Assembly: GCF_016862955.1 (NCBI RefSeq)
Contig: NZ_BONY01000017.1
Span: forward strand, 62,001 to 126,000
DNA length: 64,000 bases
Origin: Rhizocola hellebori
Lineage (GTDB): Bacteria; Actinomycetota; Actinomycetes; Mycobacteriales; Micromonosporaceae
Reading direction: 5' to 3'
The notes beneath the pieces are model-generated. The model saw nothing but the letters and a program-made list of their open reading frames with translations, made no database searches and had not been told where the DNA came from. A program made the translations under genes and the position numbers. This document shows, in pieces, positions 27,462 through 35,905 of this stretch (positions within the stretch are counted from its first letter, which is position 1; the number at the start of each line of letters is the position of its first letter).

Positions 27462-27931
27462 CGAAGGTCTCCCAGGATGCGGCGGTGCATCCGGCCCAGG
27501 AGCCTGGCAACCGTGGCAGCGCAATGAACAATGAGGACGCCACGACCGGTCAGCGCGGCAAGCAGCACCTCGTGGCCCGGCCGCAGCCCGGACAAATCAC
27601 GGACAGCCGCAGGAACACCGATGTCGCCACGCGAGCCGATACGCTGCCTGCCCTCGCGCCTAGTCCGGACGACGACCACACCGCCGACGAAATCGACCTC
27701 AACGGGATCGCCGGGTTGCCAGGCCAGGGCCGCCAGCAGCGGCGCGGCGCCGATCCGCCCGGAGCGGTCGATGACGCAGGTGGCAAGCAGAACATGCCCG
27801 GGCTCCGGTATCGGCGGCGCGGGAAGTGCCGGCATGGGTGCGGGGTCGGGCTGTGGTGGCACGGTGACAGGCACGAGCGCGGCGATGAGCCGCTCGGCAA
27901 CCGGCGTTACGGGTCGGGACACGTCGGTCAT
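27458..27931 (-). CDS. AbrB/SpoVT-like tandem-domain protein paired with integrase 1
   Basis: The 157-residue protein has a proline-rich N-terminal arm and then two swapped-hairpin-like modules. The first is ATCVIDRSGRIGAAPLLAALAW with PGDPVEVDFV, the second GDIGVPAAVRDLSGLRPG with HEVLLAALTGRGVLIVH. The second matches the AbrB/MazE DNA-binding pattern (xxxIPxxxRxxxGLxPGDxVLL). Its stop overlaps the integrase GTG by 4 bp. A second, decayed pair with the same order lies at 29429-30999, so the two genes move together. It may regulate the integrase or act as an accessory DNA-binding factor. Function inferred. Confidence 0.6.
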   Translation of the reverse strand: MTDVSRPVTPVAERLIAALVPVTVPPQPDPAPMPALPAPPIPEPGHVLLATCVIDRSGRIGAAPLLAALAWQPGDPVEVDFVGGVVVVRTRREGRQRIGSRGDIGVPAAVRDLSGLRPGHEVLLAALTGRGVLIVHCAATVARLLGRMHRRILGDLR

Positions 27932-28060
27932 CGTGGCCGCCGATCACGCCGATACCCGAACGGGCGTCGCACGTTCGAGTCGTCTACCGCACGCGTGCGC
28001 CAAATGGGGTCGGACAAGGCCTCGGACTGCGGAAATACACCTACATCATCGGTGTATTTA

Positions 28061-28083
28061 CACGTATTTTGGTGTCCGAGGGG
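28061..28083. repeat. att core copy 1
   Basis: TTTTGGTGTCCGAGGGG, with CACG(T/A)A before it, occurs here and at 31126-31148 (22 of 23 bases identical). It covers the 3' end of a tRNA-like sequence including its CCA. GTGTATTTACAC just upstream and GTGTGATTCCAC before copy 2 are similar short dyads, possibly integrase arm sites. Taken as an attachment-site repeat. Confidence 0.7.
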
Positions 28084-28155
28084 GGACTTGAACCCCCACG
28101 CCCAGCACGCGCGCTGAAGGCGCGTGTTCATGTGGAGCAACGATAGTGCTCGGCA
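28070..28155 (-). tRNA. tRNA-Leu-like 3' remnant (degenerate 5' half)
   Basis: On the minus strand the 3' part is tRNA-like: T-stem GGGGG, loop TTCAAGT, CCCCC, acceptor strand CTCGGAC, discriminator A and encoded CCA. A stem-loop CACGCGC-CTTCAGC-GCGCGTG lies at the anticodon position. The 5' half fails: the acceptor partner reads TGCCGAG (5 of 7 pair), T8 and the D-loop GG are missing, and the variable arm is short. The body resembles tRNA-Leu 3' halves. Most likely this is the tail of a tRNA-Leu gene left by element integration or deletion, not a working tRNA. Confidence 0.5.
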
Positions 28156-28275
28156 TGCGGAAACGCTAGATCTACTTTGGACGCTGCTCGAGCACGACAT
28201 CTTCGCCAATCGCCGTGGTCGTTCGAGTTGATCAATGACGACGGTTGGCGGTTTTGAGGTGACCGCTGCGGACCC

Positions 28276-29286
28276 ATGCGCTCCAAATCCGGCATCAATT
28301 ACGATCCACAGTTAATCCGACCCAGCACGGTGCCTTCGTTCGGAAAAGCCGGGATCGCGGCCAAGGCCGCCAGAACCCCGCGCCTGACCAAGCCGATCAC
28401 CAGCGAACTCGGCGGGGTGTCACCCACCATCGTCGTGCCCGGCCGCTGGTCGGCCGCGGACCTCCGCTTCCAGGCCGAGCACATAGCCACCCAACGCCTG
28501 CACAACTGCGGCTTCAACTGCATCGCCGCACAGGTCGTCATCGTCAGCGCGCAATGGCCCCAGAAACAGGAGTTCTACGCGGCGCTGCGCGCCGCGTTCG
28601 CTGCCGCACCAGACCGCGCCGCCTGGTACCCCGGCTGTGATGCCAGGGTCGCCGGCGCCCGGCAGGCGCATCCGAACTTCGACGCCGTCGGCGGCACAGC
28701 CCAACGCACCATGCTGTGGGGGCTCGACCTCGCCGACGGCGCCGAATCCGCCTTCGGCACCGAGTACTTCGGCCCGGTCCTGGGCATCGCCGAACTACCC
28801 GGCACCGGTCTGGAATTCCTCAACGCCGCCGTTGACGTCGCCAATGACCGTCTTCACGGCACGTTGGGCGCAAACCTCATCGTCGACCCGCGCACACAAC
28901 GTCGCCTTGGCATTCAGCTGCGCGAGTGCATCGCCCGGCTACGCTACGGCACCATCGGCATCAACGCCTGGACCGGCGTGGGCTACCTGACCGCCCGTGC
29001 CACCTGGGGTGCGTTCCCCGGGCACACGCTCGAGGACATCCAGAGCGGCCGCGGCGTCGTGCACAACTCGCTTCTGCTGCACCGTCCGGAAAGGACAGTG
29101 GTCTACGGGCCGTTCCGGCCGTTGCCCCGCTCGATCCTGACTGGCACCCTCAGCATCACACCGAAACCGCCGTGGTTCGTCACCAACCGCACCGCCGCCA
29201 CCACCGGCCGCCGGCTAACCGAATTCGCCGCCCGACCCCGCTGGGCCGCCCTCCCAGCCATCTTCGCCTCCGCCCTGCGCGGATAG
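28276..29286 (+). pseudogene. C-terminal fragment of an aldehyde dehydrogenase
   Basis: The 336-residue frame matches the second part of a long ALDH: KPITSELGGVSPTIVVPG (with the general-base Glu), then CGFNCIAAQVVIVS at the catalytic-Cys position, FGTEYFGPVLGIAEL and GTIGINAWTGVGYL. The NAD-binding N-terminus (about 200 residues) is absent, and upstream bases show no matching frame. It is therefore a 5'-truncated gene, stranded between the two integrase cassettes as cargo or as debris of the target site. It could still give a stable polypeptide but not a normal dehydrogenase. Confidence 0.7.
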
Positions 29287-29428
29287 CCAAGCGGGCCTCA
29301 GACCCGCCATCATCAATGTCGTTCTTCACCACACCGCAACGGGTACGGGTCGATCTCGACCCGTGCACCGATCCGCTTCCCCTACCCGGCGTCGGCCAAT
29401 CGCGCGGCGTGTCCGCGACACCGCAAAC

Positions 29429-30534
29429 TTATCGAAACCGTGATGGCACAGCTGGTTTCCTCATCCGGGGTTGTTTCGCGGCTGATGCGCTCCGTTCATC
29501 TCGTGGGTGAGGTTCGCTGCTGGGTGTGGCAAGTGGATGGGGCTGGCCGGTCATCGCCGCCAGGGCGGTGGCGACGGCTTGTAGGTCGGCTTTGATGTAG
29601 GTGGTGGTGGCCGGTCCGGTGGAGTCGGTGTGCCCGGCGTAGGCGCGGGCCACACCGTAGCCGAAATGGCGTTCCACCCAGGTGAGCGTGGTGTGGCGCA
29701 GCCAATGAGTGGAAATCCCATGCGCAGCCACCCATGGCAACGTCAGGCCGAGACGGTGCCACAGGTGGTCGTAGCGGCGGCTGGTCAGCCTGCTTCCGTT
29801 ACGGTGGCGCAACAGCGCGTCGGTGGGCAGCACGGCGCCGCGGCAGCGGGCATGCTAGGCCAGGGCCGTGGCCAGATCGGTGGTGACCGGTTGCCAACGC
29901 AGGGTGCCGCCCTTCTCGGCCAGGCGCACCAGCGCCCACGTGATGTCCAGATCGGACAGCCGCAGGCCGAGCGCGCCACCGCGCCGGCAGGCCGTCTCGG
30001 TGTGCAGCCGCAACAGCAACGCTCCAATACGGGATCGTTGCCACCCGCCCGCGCCGCCAGATTGATCTCCGAAAGCTCAACTACGGTCAGCGCCCGGCGG
30101 GTAGACGGCAGCCGTCGGGGCTTGGCCACCCGATGTGCCGGACTGTCCGTTGCGCCGACCAGGCCGTCGGCGATGGCCCGGTTGTAGAAGGCCCGGGCGG
30201 CCGCGATCCCGTGTTCTCCGGCGTGCCGACCGTGGCGGTTGTTGCGCCGCGACCGTGCGGCTGCGGTGATATCCCGTTGCAGGGCCTCAATGTCGCTGGC
30301 GGCGACCGTGTTCAGCGGCCGGTCGCCGAAGGCGGCGGCCATCCGCGCCCAATAGGTGCCATAAGTGCTCTTGGCTCCCGGCCCGGCGGCGGCGATGACC
30401 TGCGGCATATACTCGCCCACCGCCGACACCGCCGACCCCAGCTCCAGATCCTCCTGCAGGTCGGCGAGAGTGACACCGAGCTGGGCCAGCAGCTGACGTG
30501 CAATGGCGATCCGGGCCGGGTCAGCGCGCATCAT
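29429..30534 (-). pseudogene. Tyrosine recombinase/integrase 2 (frameshift and in-frame TAG)
   Basis: The N-terminal part (ADPARIAIARQLLAQLGVTLADLQ, then STYGTYWARMAAAFGD) reads in one frame to near 30025. A frameshift follows, after which LLLRLHTETACRRGGALGLRL continues in another frame. A TAG stop interrupts at 29855-29857 before VLPTDALLRHRNGSRLTSRRYD. HWLRHTTLT and GPATTTYIKAD give the catalytic His, Arg and Tyr. It is a close paralogue of integrase 1 with independent lesions. It overlaps the AbrB-like pseudogene upstream, repeating the gene order of the first cassette. Confidence 0.8.
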
Positions 30535-30999
30535 GCTCCCTGAGCAGTCGAGTGTGAACGCGATGCAGCAGGCAGGTCACCGTGCTCATCGGATGGACGA
30601 CGAGCACGGCGCGGGCGGGCAGCGCCGCCAGCAACACCAACGCGCCGGGCGCAATCGCGCACCACCGGCGGGCCGCCACGGGCACGGCGACCTCGCCGCG
30701 GCCGCCGACGACATGACGGCCTACTTCGGCTGCGGTGATCAGGATGGCGGTGCGGCAGGCGGTGATTTCCAGGCGCTGCCCAGGCTTCCAGCCCAGCGCG
30801 GAGAGCACACCCTTGGCCGGCACCCGCCCGGACGGGTCCAGCCGCGCGACCGCCAGCACCTCACCCTCCCCACCGAGCTCGCGGCGGGCAGCTCGGTGAT
30901 CGGCGCCCGCGGTGGATCCGGGCGATGCAGCGGACCTGGGATCAGGGCGCCGATCAGCTGCTCACGGCCGGGTCGGACGGACGAGTTCACGGCCGCCAT
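30521..30999 (-). pseudogene. AbrB-like gene paired with integrase 2 (frameshifted)
   Basis: This is the counterpart of the gene at 27458-27931. The 5' part (MAAVNSSVRPGREQLIGALIPG) reads in one frame. After ITELPAASSVG near 30870 the match moves to another frame: GEVLAVARLDPSGRVPAKGVLSALGWKPG, then GEVAVPVAARRWCAIAPGALVLLAAL. Both AbrB-like modules are recognisable. It ends inside the start region of integrase 2. One frameshift is enough to explain it. Confidence 0.6.
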
Positions 31000-31125
31000 C
31001 CTCGCCACCGGACTGGCGTGCACCCCAACGGGCGACACCCGTTTGGCGCGACGAGATTGCTGATGCTATGACAGACGACAGCGCGTGTGAGCGGGGAGGA
31101 TTCACCACATTCTATGGTGTGATTC

Positions 31126-31148
31126 CACGAATTTTGGTGTCCGAGGGG
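31126..31148. repeat. att core copy 2
   Basis: Second copy of the att core (TTTTGGTGTCCGAGGGG), 3065 bp from copy 1 in the same orientation. It lacks the rest of the tRNA T-arm. It marks the end of the second integrase cassette; the native chromosome probably resumes to its right. Confidence 0.7.
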
Positions 31149-31197
31149 ATTTCCGACGCCTGACCCACTGGCGGACCAGTTTGCGCTACAAGATCGG

Positions 31198-31428
31198 GTG
31201 AACCACGACAGCTACGGCCCCGGCACGGTCATCGGGGTTGAGGACGATGTCGCTGTGCTCATCGATTTCGGTACAGGGCGGAAACGTATTCTCACGCCGT
31301 GCGACAAGCTCTTCAAGCTCCGAGATCTTCCCCAGTGCACCCTGGCCGCGAGATTACGTCGCCTTTGTCCGGTACGACGCGCTGTTTACGCCAGACATTC
31401 GCAAGCCGAAATCCGCGAGGAAATCTGA
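31198..31428 (+). CDS. Small Tudor/SH3-like domain protein, possibly 5'-truncated by the element
   Basis: The 76-residue frame opens at GTG 31198 and reads NHDSYGPGTVIGVEDDVAVLIDFGTGRKRILTPCDKLFKL. This is the pattern of a small beta-barrel (V-x-H-x-x-[FY]-G-x-G-x-V) found at the C-terminus of UvrD-type helicases and as free-standing actinobacterial proteins. The frame stays open upstream for about 25 codons into the att site without a start. The gene probably lost its 5' part when the element integrated, or it starts at this weak GTG. Residues after LFKL are not conserved. Confidence 0.45.
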   Translation: MNHDSYGPGTVIGVEDDVAVLIDFGTGRKRILTPCDKLFKLRDLPQCTLAARLRRLCPVRRAVYARHSQAEIREEI

Positions 31429-31668
31429 TTGCTCCTAATTTCGGCTCACTGGTGCTGAGCGTCAGGGTCTGGGACGGCCGGTGTTGGTCTCAGGATCCCC
31501 GCCATGGGCGGAGGCACGCGCTCGGAGGGCGACATTCAACGACCGGTGTTTCCACAGTCAGAGGTACGGCTCAGCCCACTGCTCCGTGACAAGCGCGCCG
31601 CGTTCTGTAAGGATTTCCATCCGCTCGCCGACCGGCCAATGGTCACGGTGAACGGCAGAATTCTCAGC

Positions 31669-34600
31669 ATGGCCGAGCTGGTGGGAAGGGAGACCCAGCT
31701 TGCCTTGCTGCGCGGCTATGCCAGCGAGGCGCTGGCGTCGCGCGGCCGGCTGGTCCTGATCGGCGGGGAGCCGGGCATCGGCAAGACCACCCTGGCCGAG
31801 GTCGTCGCCGACGAAGCGGCTGGGCGTGGCGCCCGTGCTGTGTGGGGTGTGTGCGTCGACGGCGCGGGGCTGCCTGACTTCTGGCCGTGGCCCGATGTCC
31901 TGGCCGCGGTGGGCGGTGACCTGGCTGGTCTGCTCGCGCACGGCAGCGGCGTTCAGGCGTGGTTCGCGGTGGCGTCATCGGTGGTCGCCGGACTACGGGC
32001 CGCCGCCCAGGCGGCGCCGCTGGTGGTGGTTCTCGACGACCTGCACTGGGCGGACGCGGGAGCCTTGCGGGTGCTGGACTTCGCCGCCCGGGCGCTGCGG
32101 CGCGATCCCGTGCTGCTGCTGGGCACATACCGGGATATCGAGGTGCAGGACGGGCATCCGCTGGCGGGGCTGCTCGCGATGGCCGACGTGGTGTCACTGG
32201 AGGGGCTAGCGACGGCCGAGGTTGACGCCTTGCTGCGCTCGGTTGTTGGCGAACACGGTGTGCCCGTCGCCGAAGTCGTCCACGGCCGTACCGGGGGCAA
32301 CCCGTTCTTCGTGCTCCAGGTCGGCAGGCTGCTGGCGGCGGGCGCGAACGCGCAGGCGGTGCCGGTCGCGGTCGGCGACGCCATCCGCAGGCGTTTCGCG
32401 CGGCTGCCCCAGCCCACCGCCGAGCTGCTGCGCGTGGCCGCCGTTGTCGGGGCCGAGGTGGACGCCGCGGTGGTGGCCGATGCGGCGCACGTGGACCTGG
32501 CATCCATTGTGGACATTTTGCAGCCTGCTGTTGCGGCGCGGGTACTGCGCGCCCTCGATGTGGGGATCTACCGGTTCGAACACGACCTGTTCCGCGAGAC
32601 CGCCTACGCCGACCTGGATCCGGGCACCCGCGCCCAAACCCATCTCGCCGTCGCGCGTGCGCTGGGAGCCCGCAGGAAGGCTGGTGGTCAAGTCCGCCCA
32701 GGCGACATCGCGCACCATTGGGCGCGAGCCGTGCCCGCGGCGGATCCCGCCGAGGCCTTGGCGAATGTGGAGCAGGCGGCCCGCGACGCCACCACGCGGC
32801 TGGCACACGAGGAGGCGGTCCGGCATTGGAAGCAGGCGTTGCGGCTGGCCGAGCTGGCCGGTAACGTGCCGCCCGGGATGCAGGTCGAGCTTGGTGAGGC
32901 CATGCTGAGGGTGGGTGAAACCGATGCGGCCCGAGAGGTGCTCACCGAGGCCGCCCGCCGCTCGGGAGGCGACGCCCTGACGCTGGCCTGTGCGGCGCTT
33001 GCGCTACATCGAGTGGGGGTCCGCTCTGGTTCCAGCCACGCCGAGTTGATCGAGCTGCTCGGCCGAGCGTTGTCGGCATTGGACGCCACCTCTCCAGGTG
33101 AGGCGCTGGCCACCCGGGTCCGGGCGGCGCTCGCCCGGGAACTCGCCGACGGGCCGGATGCCGACCTCGGTCGCGCTGAGGTGCTGGCCACCGAGGCGGT
33201 TGCCGCGGCGCAGGCCTGCGGCGACGCGGCTGTGCTTGCGTTCTGTTTGTCCGCTCAGTATGACGTCGTGTGGGGTCCGGGGACGGCGGCGCGGCGCCTG
33301 GAGATCGCCGGGCGGATGGCCAACGCCGCGATTCGTGGCGGTGATCGCGATTTGCAGTTCCATGCGATCCTGGGCCGCCATATCGCGTTGCTGGAACTGG
33401 CGGATCCGCTGGCGTCCTCGGCCCTTCTGGAGATGGAGGAGCTGGCCGAGCAATCGCGCCAGCCGCGGCTGACCTATTTGGCCGCGTCCAGGCGCGCCGC
33501 CTTCACCATTCTCACCGGCGATTCGGCCAAGGCCGCCAGCCAGATCAGCGCGGCGCACGAGCTTGCAGCGGCGATCGGCGAACCCGACGGCGATGGCGTT
33601 TGGGTCACCCAGCTGGTCGCGCTCGCTCTGGGCCAAGGCGGTGCGGTCGCTGCCGGCAAAGCCATGCAGGCGCTCCCCGGCCCTGCGATGCCGCCGGAAT
33701 ACGCGGTGCAGGAGTCCGCGATGCGCCACCTGGCCCAGGGCGATGCTGCCGCTGCCGCCGCCGCGCTGGGCACGCCGCGGCCTGTTCCGCCGGTCAGCGG
33801 GTTCCGGTGGCGCGCATTGGCCGGCGCCGCGATCGAAGTCGAGGCAGATGTGGCCGCCGGAATGCCGAGCCTGCTACCGGCCACATATGACTATCTGCGT
33901 GAGTACGCCGGTTGCATGGTGCTGATCGGTGGGGCCGTATGCGCTCCCGGGCCGGTCGACCTATATCTCGGGTTGGCAGCCGAGGCAATGGGCGACCTTG
34001 AAGCCGCTGCCGGGCATCTGCGCGCCGCGATGGCGCTGGCGGACAGGCTCGGCGCTCGCCCGATCGCCACCCGAGCACGCATCGAGCTCGCCAATGTGCT
34101 TGCACGCCAGGGTGATCCGGTGTCGGCCCGGCAGATGCTCACCACCGCCGCCGATGTCGCCGCCGAGCTGGGCCTGGAGGGTCTCTACGACCGCGTGCTA
34201 AGGCTTCGAGCCACGACCGAAGCGCCCGCGGCCGAGTTCCGCAAACAAAGCGAAATCTGGATTTTGACTTTTGCGGGTACCACCAAACAGCTCGCCGATG
34301 CCAAAGGCCTTCATGACATCGCCGCGCTGCTGGCCGCCCCCGGACAGCAGATCAGCGCACTGCAACTCTACGGCAGCCCCGATCCGGACACCGGCGCCGA
34401 CGAGATCCTCGACGCGCAGGCCCGCGCGGCTTACAAACAGCGCCTCGCCGACCTCGAAGAGGAGATCGACGCCGCGGAAGCCACCCACGATGACGGCCGC
34501 GCTGCCAAGTACCGGGCTGAACGCGATGCCCTCGTGGCCGGGCTGGCAGCTGCCTACGGTCTGGGTGGGCGGGTGCGCAGACTCGCCGACCCCGGTGAAC

Positions 34601-34752
34601 GGGCCCGCTCGGCGGTCACCGCGCGGATACGTGACACCCTCAAGCGCATCGAGCGGGCTCATCCCGCGCTGGGCGAGCACCTGCGCGAGTCGATCTCCAC
34701 TGGGCGGTCCTGCGCCTACGAGCCGTCAGCGGCAGTGCGCTGGGTGCTGTGA
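31669..34752 (+). CDS. Large AAA/STAND-type ATPase regulator with tetratricopeptide-like repeats
   Basis: The product is about 1027 residues from the ATG at 31669; an ATG at 31639 is also possible, and neither has a clear ribosome binding site. VGRETQLALLRGY leads into Walker A GGEPGIGKTT (about residues 32-41), Walker B VVVLDDLHWAD, and a GTYRD sensor. A long alpha-helical TPR-like region of about 550 residues follows. Unlike LuxR/LAL regulators it has no C-terminal LuxR helix-turn-helix. Instead it ends with a charged helical domain (ILDAQARAAYKQRLADLEEE) of a kind seen in actinobacterial predicted ATPases. It probably senses a ligand and signals through protein contacts. It precedes the methyltransferase-amidase operon. 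Confidence 0.75.
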   Translation: MAELVGRETQLALLRGYASEALASRGRLVLIGGEPGIGKTTLAEVVADEAAGRGARAVWGVCVDGAGLPDFWPWPDVLAAVGGDLAGLLAHGSGVQAWFAVASSVVAGLRAAAQAAPLVVVLDDLHWADAGALRVLDFAARALRRDPVLLLGTYRDIEVQDGHPLAGLLAMADVVSLEGLATAEVDALLRSVVGEHGVPVAEVVHGRTGGNPFFVLQVGRLLAAGANAQAVPVAVGDAIRRRFARLPQPTAELLRVAAVVGAEVDAAVVADAAHVDLASIVDILQPAVAARVLRALDVGIYRFEHDLFRETAYADLDPGTRAQTHLAVARALGARRKAGGQVRPGDIAHHWARAVPAADPAEALANVEQAARDATTRLAHEEAVRHWKQALRLAELAGNVPPGMQVELGEAMLRVGETDAAREVLTEAARRSGGDALTLACAALALHRVGVRSGSSHAELIELLGRALSALDATSPGEALATRVRAALARELADGPDADLGRAEVLATEAVAAAQACGDAAVLAFCLSAQYDVVWGPGTAARRLEIAGRMANAAIRGGDRDLQFHAILGRHIALLELADPLASSALLEMEELAEQSRQPRLTYLAASRRAAFTILTGDSAKAASQISAAHELAAAIGEPDGDGVWVTQLVALALGQGGAVAAGKAMQALPGPAMPPEYAVQESAMRHLAQGDAAAAAAALGTPRPVPPVSGFRWRALAGAAIEVEADVAAGMPSLLPATYDYLREYAGCMVLIGGAVCAPGPVDLYLGLAAEAMGDLEAAAGHLRAAMALADRLGARPIATRARIELANVLARQGDPVSARQMLTTAADVAAELGLEGLYDRVLRLRATTEAPAAEFRKQSEIWILTFAGTTKQLADAKGLHDIAALLAAPGQQISALQLYGSPDPDTGADEILDAQARAAYKQRLADLEEEIDAAEATHDDGRAAKYRAERDALVAGLAAAYGLGGRVRRLADPGERARSAVTARIRDTLKRIERAHPALGEHLRESISTGRSCAYEPSAAVRWVL

Positions 34753-34759
34753 GGCCGGC

Positions 34760-34778
34760 GTCTCACAGGGTGTGAGAC
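34760..34778. terminator. Small hairpin after the AAA regulator gene
   Basis: GTCTCAC and GTGAGAC (7-bp arms, 5-nt loop) begin 8 bp after the stop. A further TCTCAC follows at 34783. It could be a weak terminator or an operator. Confidence 0.4.
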
Positions 34779-34795
34779 GCGATCTCACGCCTATA

Positions 34796-34821
34796 GGTCA
34801 CCTACGACAGATGGGGTGACC
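34796..34821. promoter_or_regulatory. Inverted repeat before the methyltransferase gene
   Basis: GGTCACC and GGTGACC are perfect 7-bp arms with a 12-bp spacer, ending 4 bp before the ATG. A repressor site is plausible. Binding there would block translation initiation or transcription start. Confidence 0.4.
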
Positions 34822-34825
34822 ACCA

Positions 34826-35905
34826 ATGATCGACATGACGACGCTGGATCCGGCCAAGCTCGAGGCCGCGGCGGGTAAGACCTTCGCTGAGCTGGGTGTT
34901 GGCGTGACCGGCCCGCTCATGGTCCTGGGCGACCGGCTCGGGCTGTGGGCAGCGCTGGCGAGCAGCGGCCCGGTCACGCCTGCCGGGCTGGCCGAGCGCA
35001 CCGGCCTGCACGAGCGCTACCTGCGAGAGTGGCTGCGCGCAGTGTCGGTCGCGGGATATCTCGACTACGACCCGGGCGCGCAGACATTCACCTTGTCAGG
35101 TGAGATGGCGGCGGTGCTGGCCACCGACGACTCCCCCGCCTCGATGATCGGCGTCTTCTCGGGCTTCATCGGTTTGTGGGCCGACCTGGACCGCATCGAG
35201 GACCTGTTCCGCACCGGCGCCGGGCTGAGCTGGGGCGACCACCACCCTGCACTGTCCGCCGCCCAGGAACGCTTCACCCGCCCGATGTACGAGGCGAGTC
35301 TGGCCAAGGCGTGGCTGCCCGCCGCCGACGGCGTCGACGTGGCCCTGCGCGCCGGGGGAAGCGTGCTCGACATCGGTTGTGGCTACGGTGTTTCCACGTT
35401 GGTCATCGCTTCCGGGTACCCACAAGCAAAATTGACCGGCGTGGATTCCGATGATGGTTCGGTAGCGCACGCGCGGAAGGCTGCCGCTGAGGCCGGTTTG
35501 GCGCAGCGGGTCACCTTTGAGGTCGCCGACGCCAGCTCGCTTCCCGGAAGTGGTTGGGACGTCGCGGTTTTCACCGACTCGCTGCACGACATGGGCGACC
35601 CGGTCGGCGCCCTGAAAGAAGCGCAGCGCGTCGTGGCACCCAGTGGAACCGTGCTGATCATCGAACCTCTTGCGGCCGACCGTTTCGAGGACGACTTCAG
35701 CAATCCTTACGCCCGAATCGGATACGCCATCTCCACGATGGCGTGCACACCTTCCTCGCTGTCGCAGCCGGTCGGTGCGGCACTCGGCGCCATGGCTGGC
35801 GAGGCCAAACTTCGTGAAGTCGCCGCGGCAGCCGGATTTGAGCGGGTGGAACGGATCGCGGCCGACGCCGCACCATTCAACATCATCTTGGCGGCGCGGC
35901 CATGA
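34826..35905 (+). CDS. Class I SAM-dependent methyltransferase with N-terminal winged helix (Rv2258c-like)
   Basis: The 359-residue protein has an N-terminal dimerisation/winged-helix part (GLWAALASSGPVTPAGLAERTGLHERYLREWL). The Rossmann methyltransferase follows, with motif I VLDIGCGYGVST near residue 175, acidic loop GVDSDDGSVAHA, and FTDSLHDMGDP motif IV. Mycobacterial Rv2258c has this layout. The substrate is unknown. It starts an operon with the amidase and SnoaL-like genes (4-bp overlaps). A related methyltransferase is encoded at 41583-42656. Confidence 0.85.
   Translation: MIDMTTLDPAKLEAAAGKTFAELGVGVTGPLMVLGDRLGLWAALASSGPVTPAGLAERTGLHERYLREWLRAVSVAGYLDYDPGAQTFTLSGEMAAVLATDDSPASMIGVFSGFIGLWADLDRIEDLFRTGAGLSWGDHHPALSAAQERFTRPMYEASLAKAWLPAADGVDVALRAGGSVLDIGCGYGVSTLVIASGYPQAKLTGVDSDDGSVAHARKAAAEAGLAQRVTFEVADASSLPGSGWDVAVFTDSLHDMGDPVGALKEAQRVVAPSGTVLIIEPLAADRFEDDFSNPYARIGYAISTMACTPSSLSQPVGAALGAMAGEAKLREVAAAAGFERVERIAADAAPFNIILAARP

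Noticed and set aside
28106-28126. Anticodon-like loop CTTCAGC read as UCA, suggesting a selenocysteine tRNA
   Set aside because: The body lacks the long variable arm, the 8-bp acceptor stem and a proper D-arm; the 3' half fits a decayed tRNA-Leu, and no selenoprotein genes are seen.
31558-32826. Minus-strand frames of up to 380 residues opposite the AAA regulator
   Set aside because: Composition is Arg/Pro/Ala-rich without motifs, while the plus frame has Walker A and B in order.
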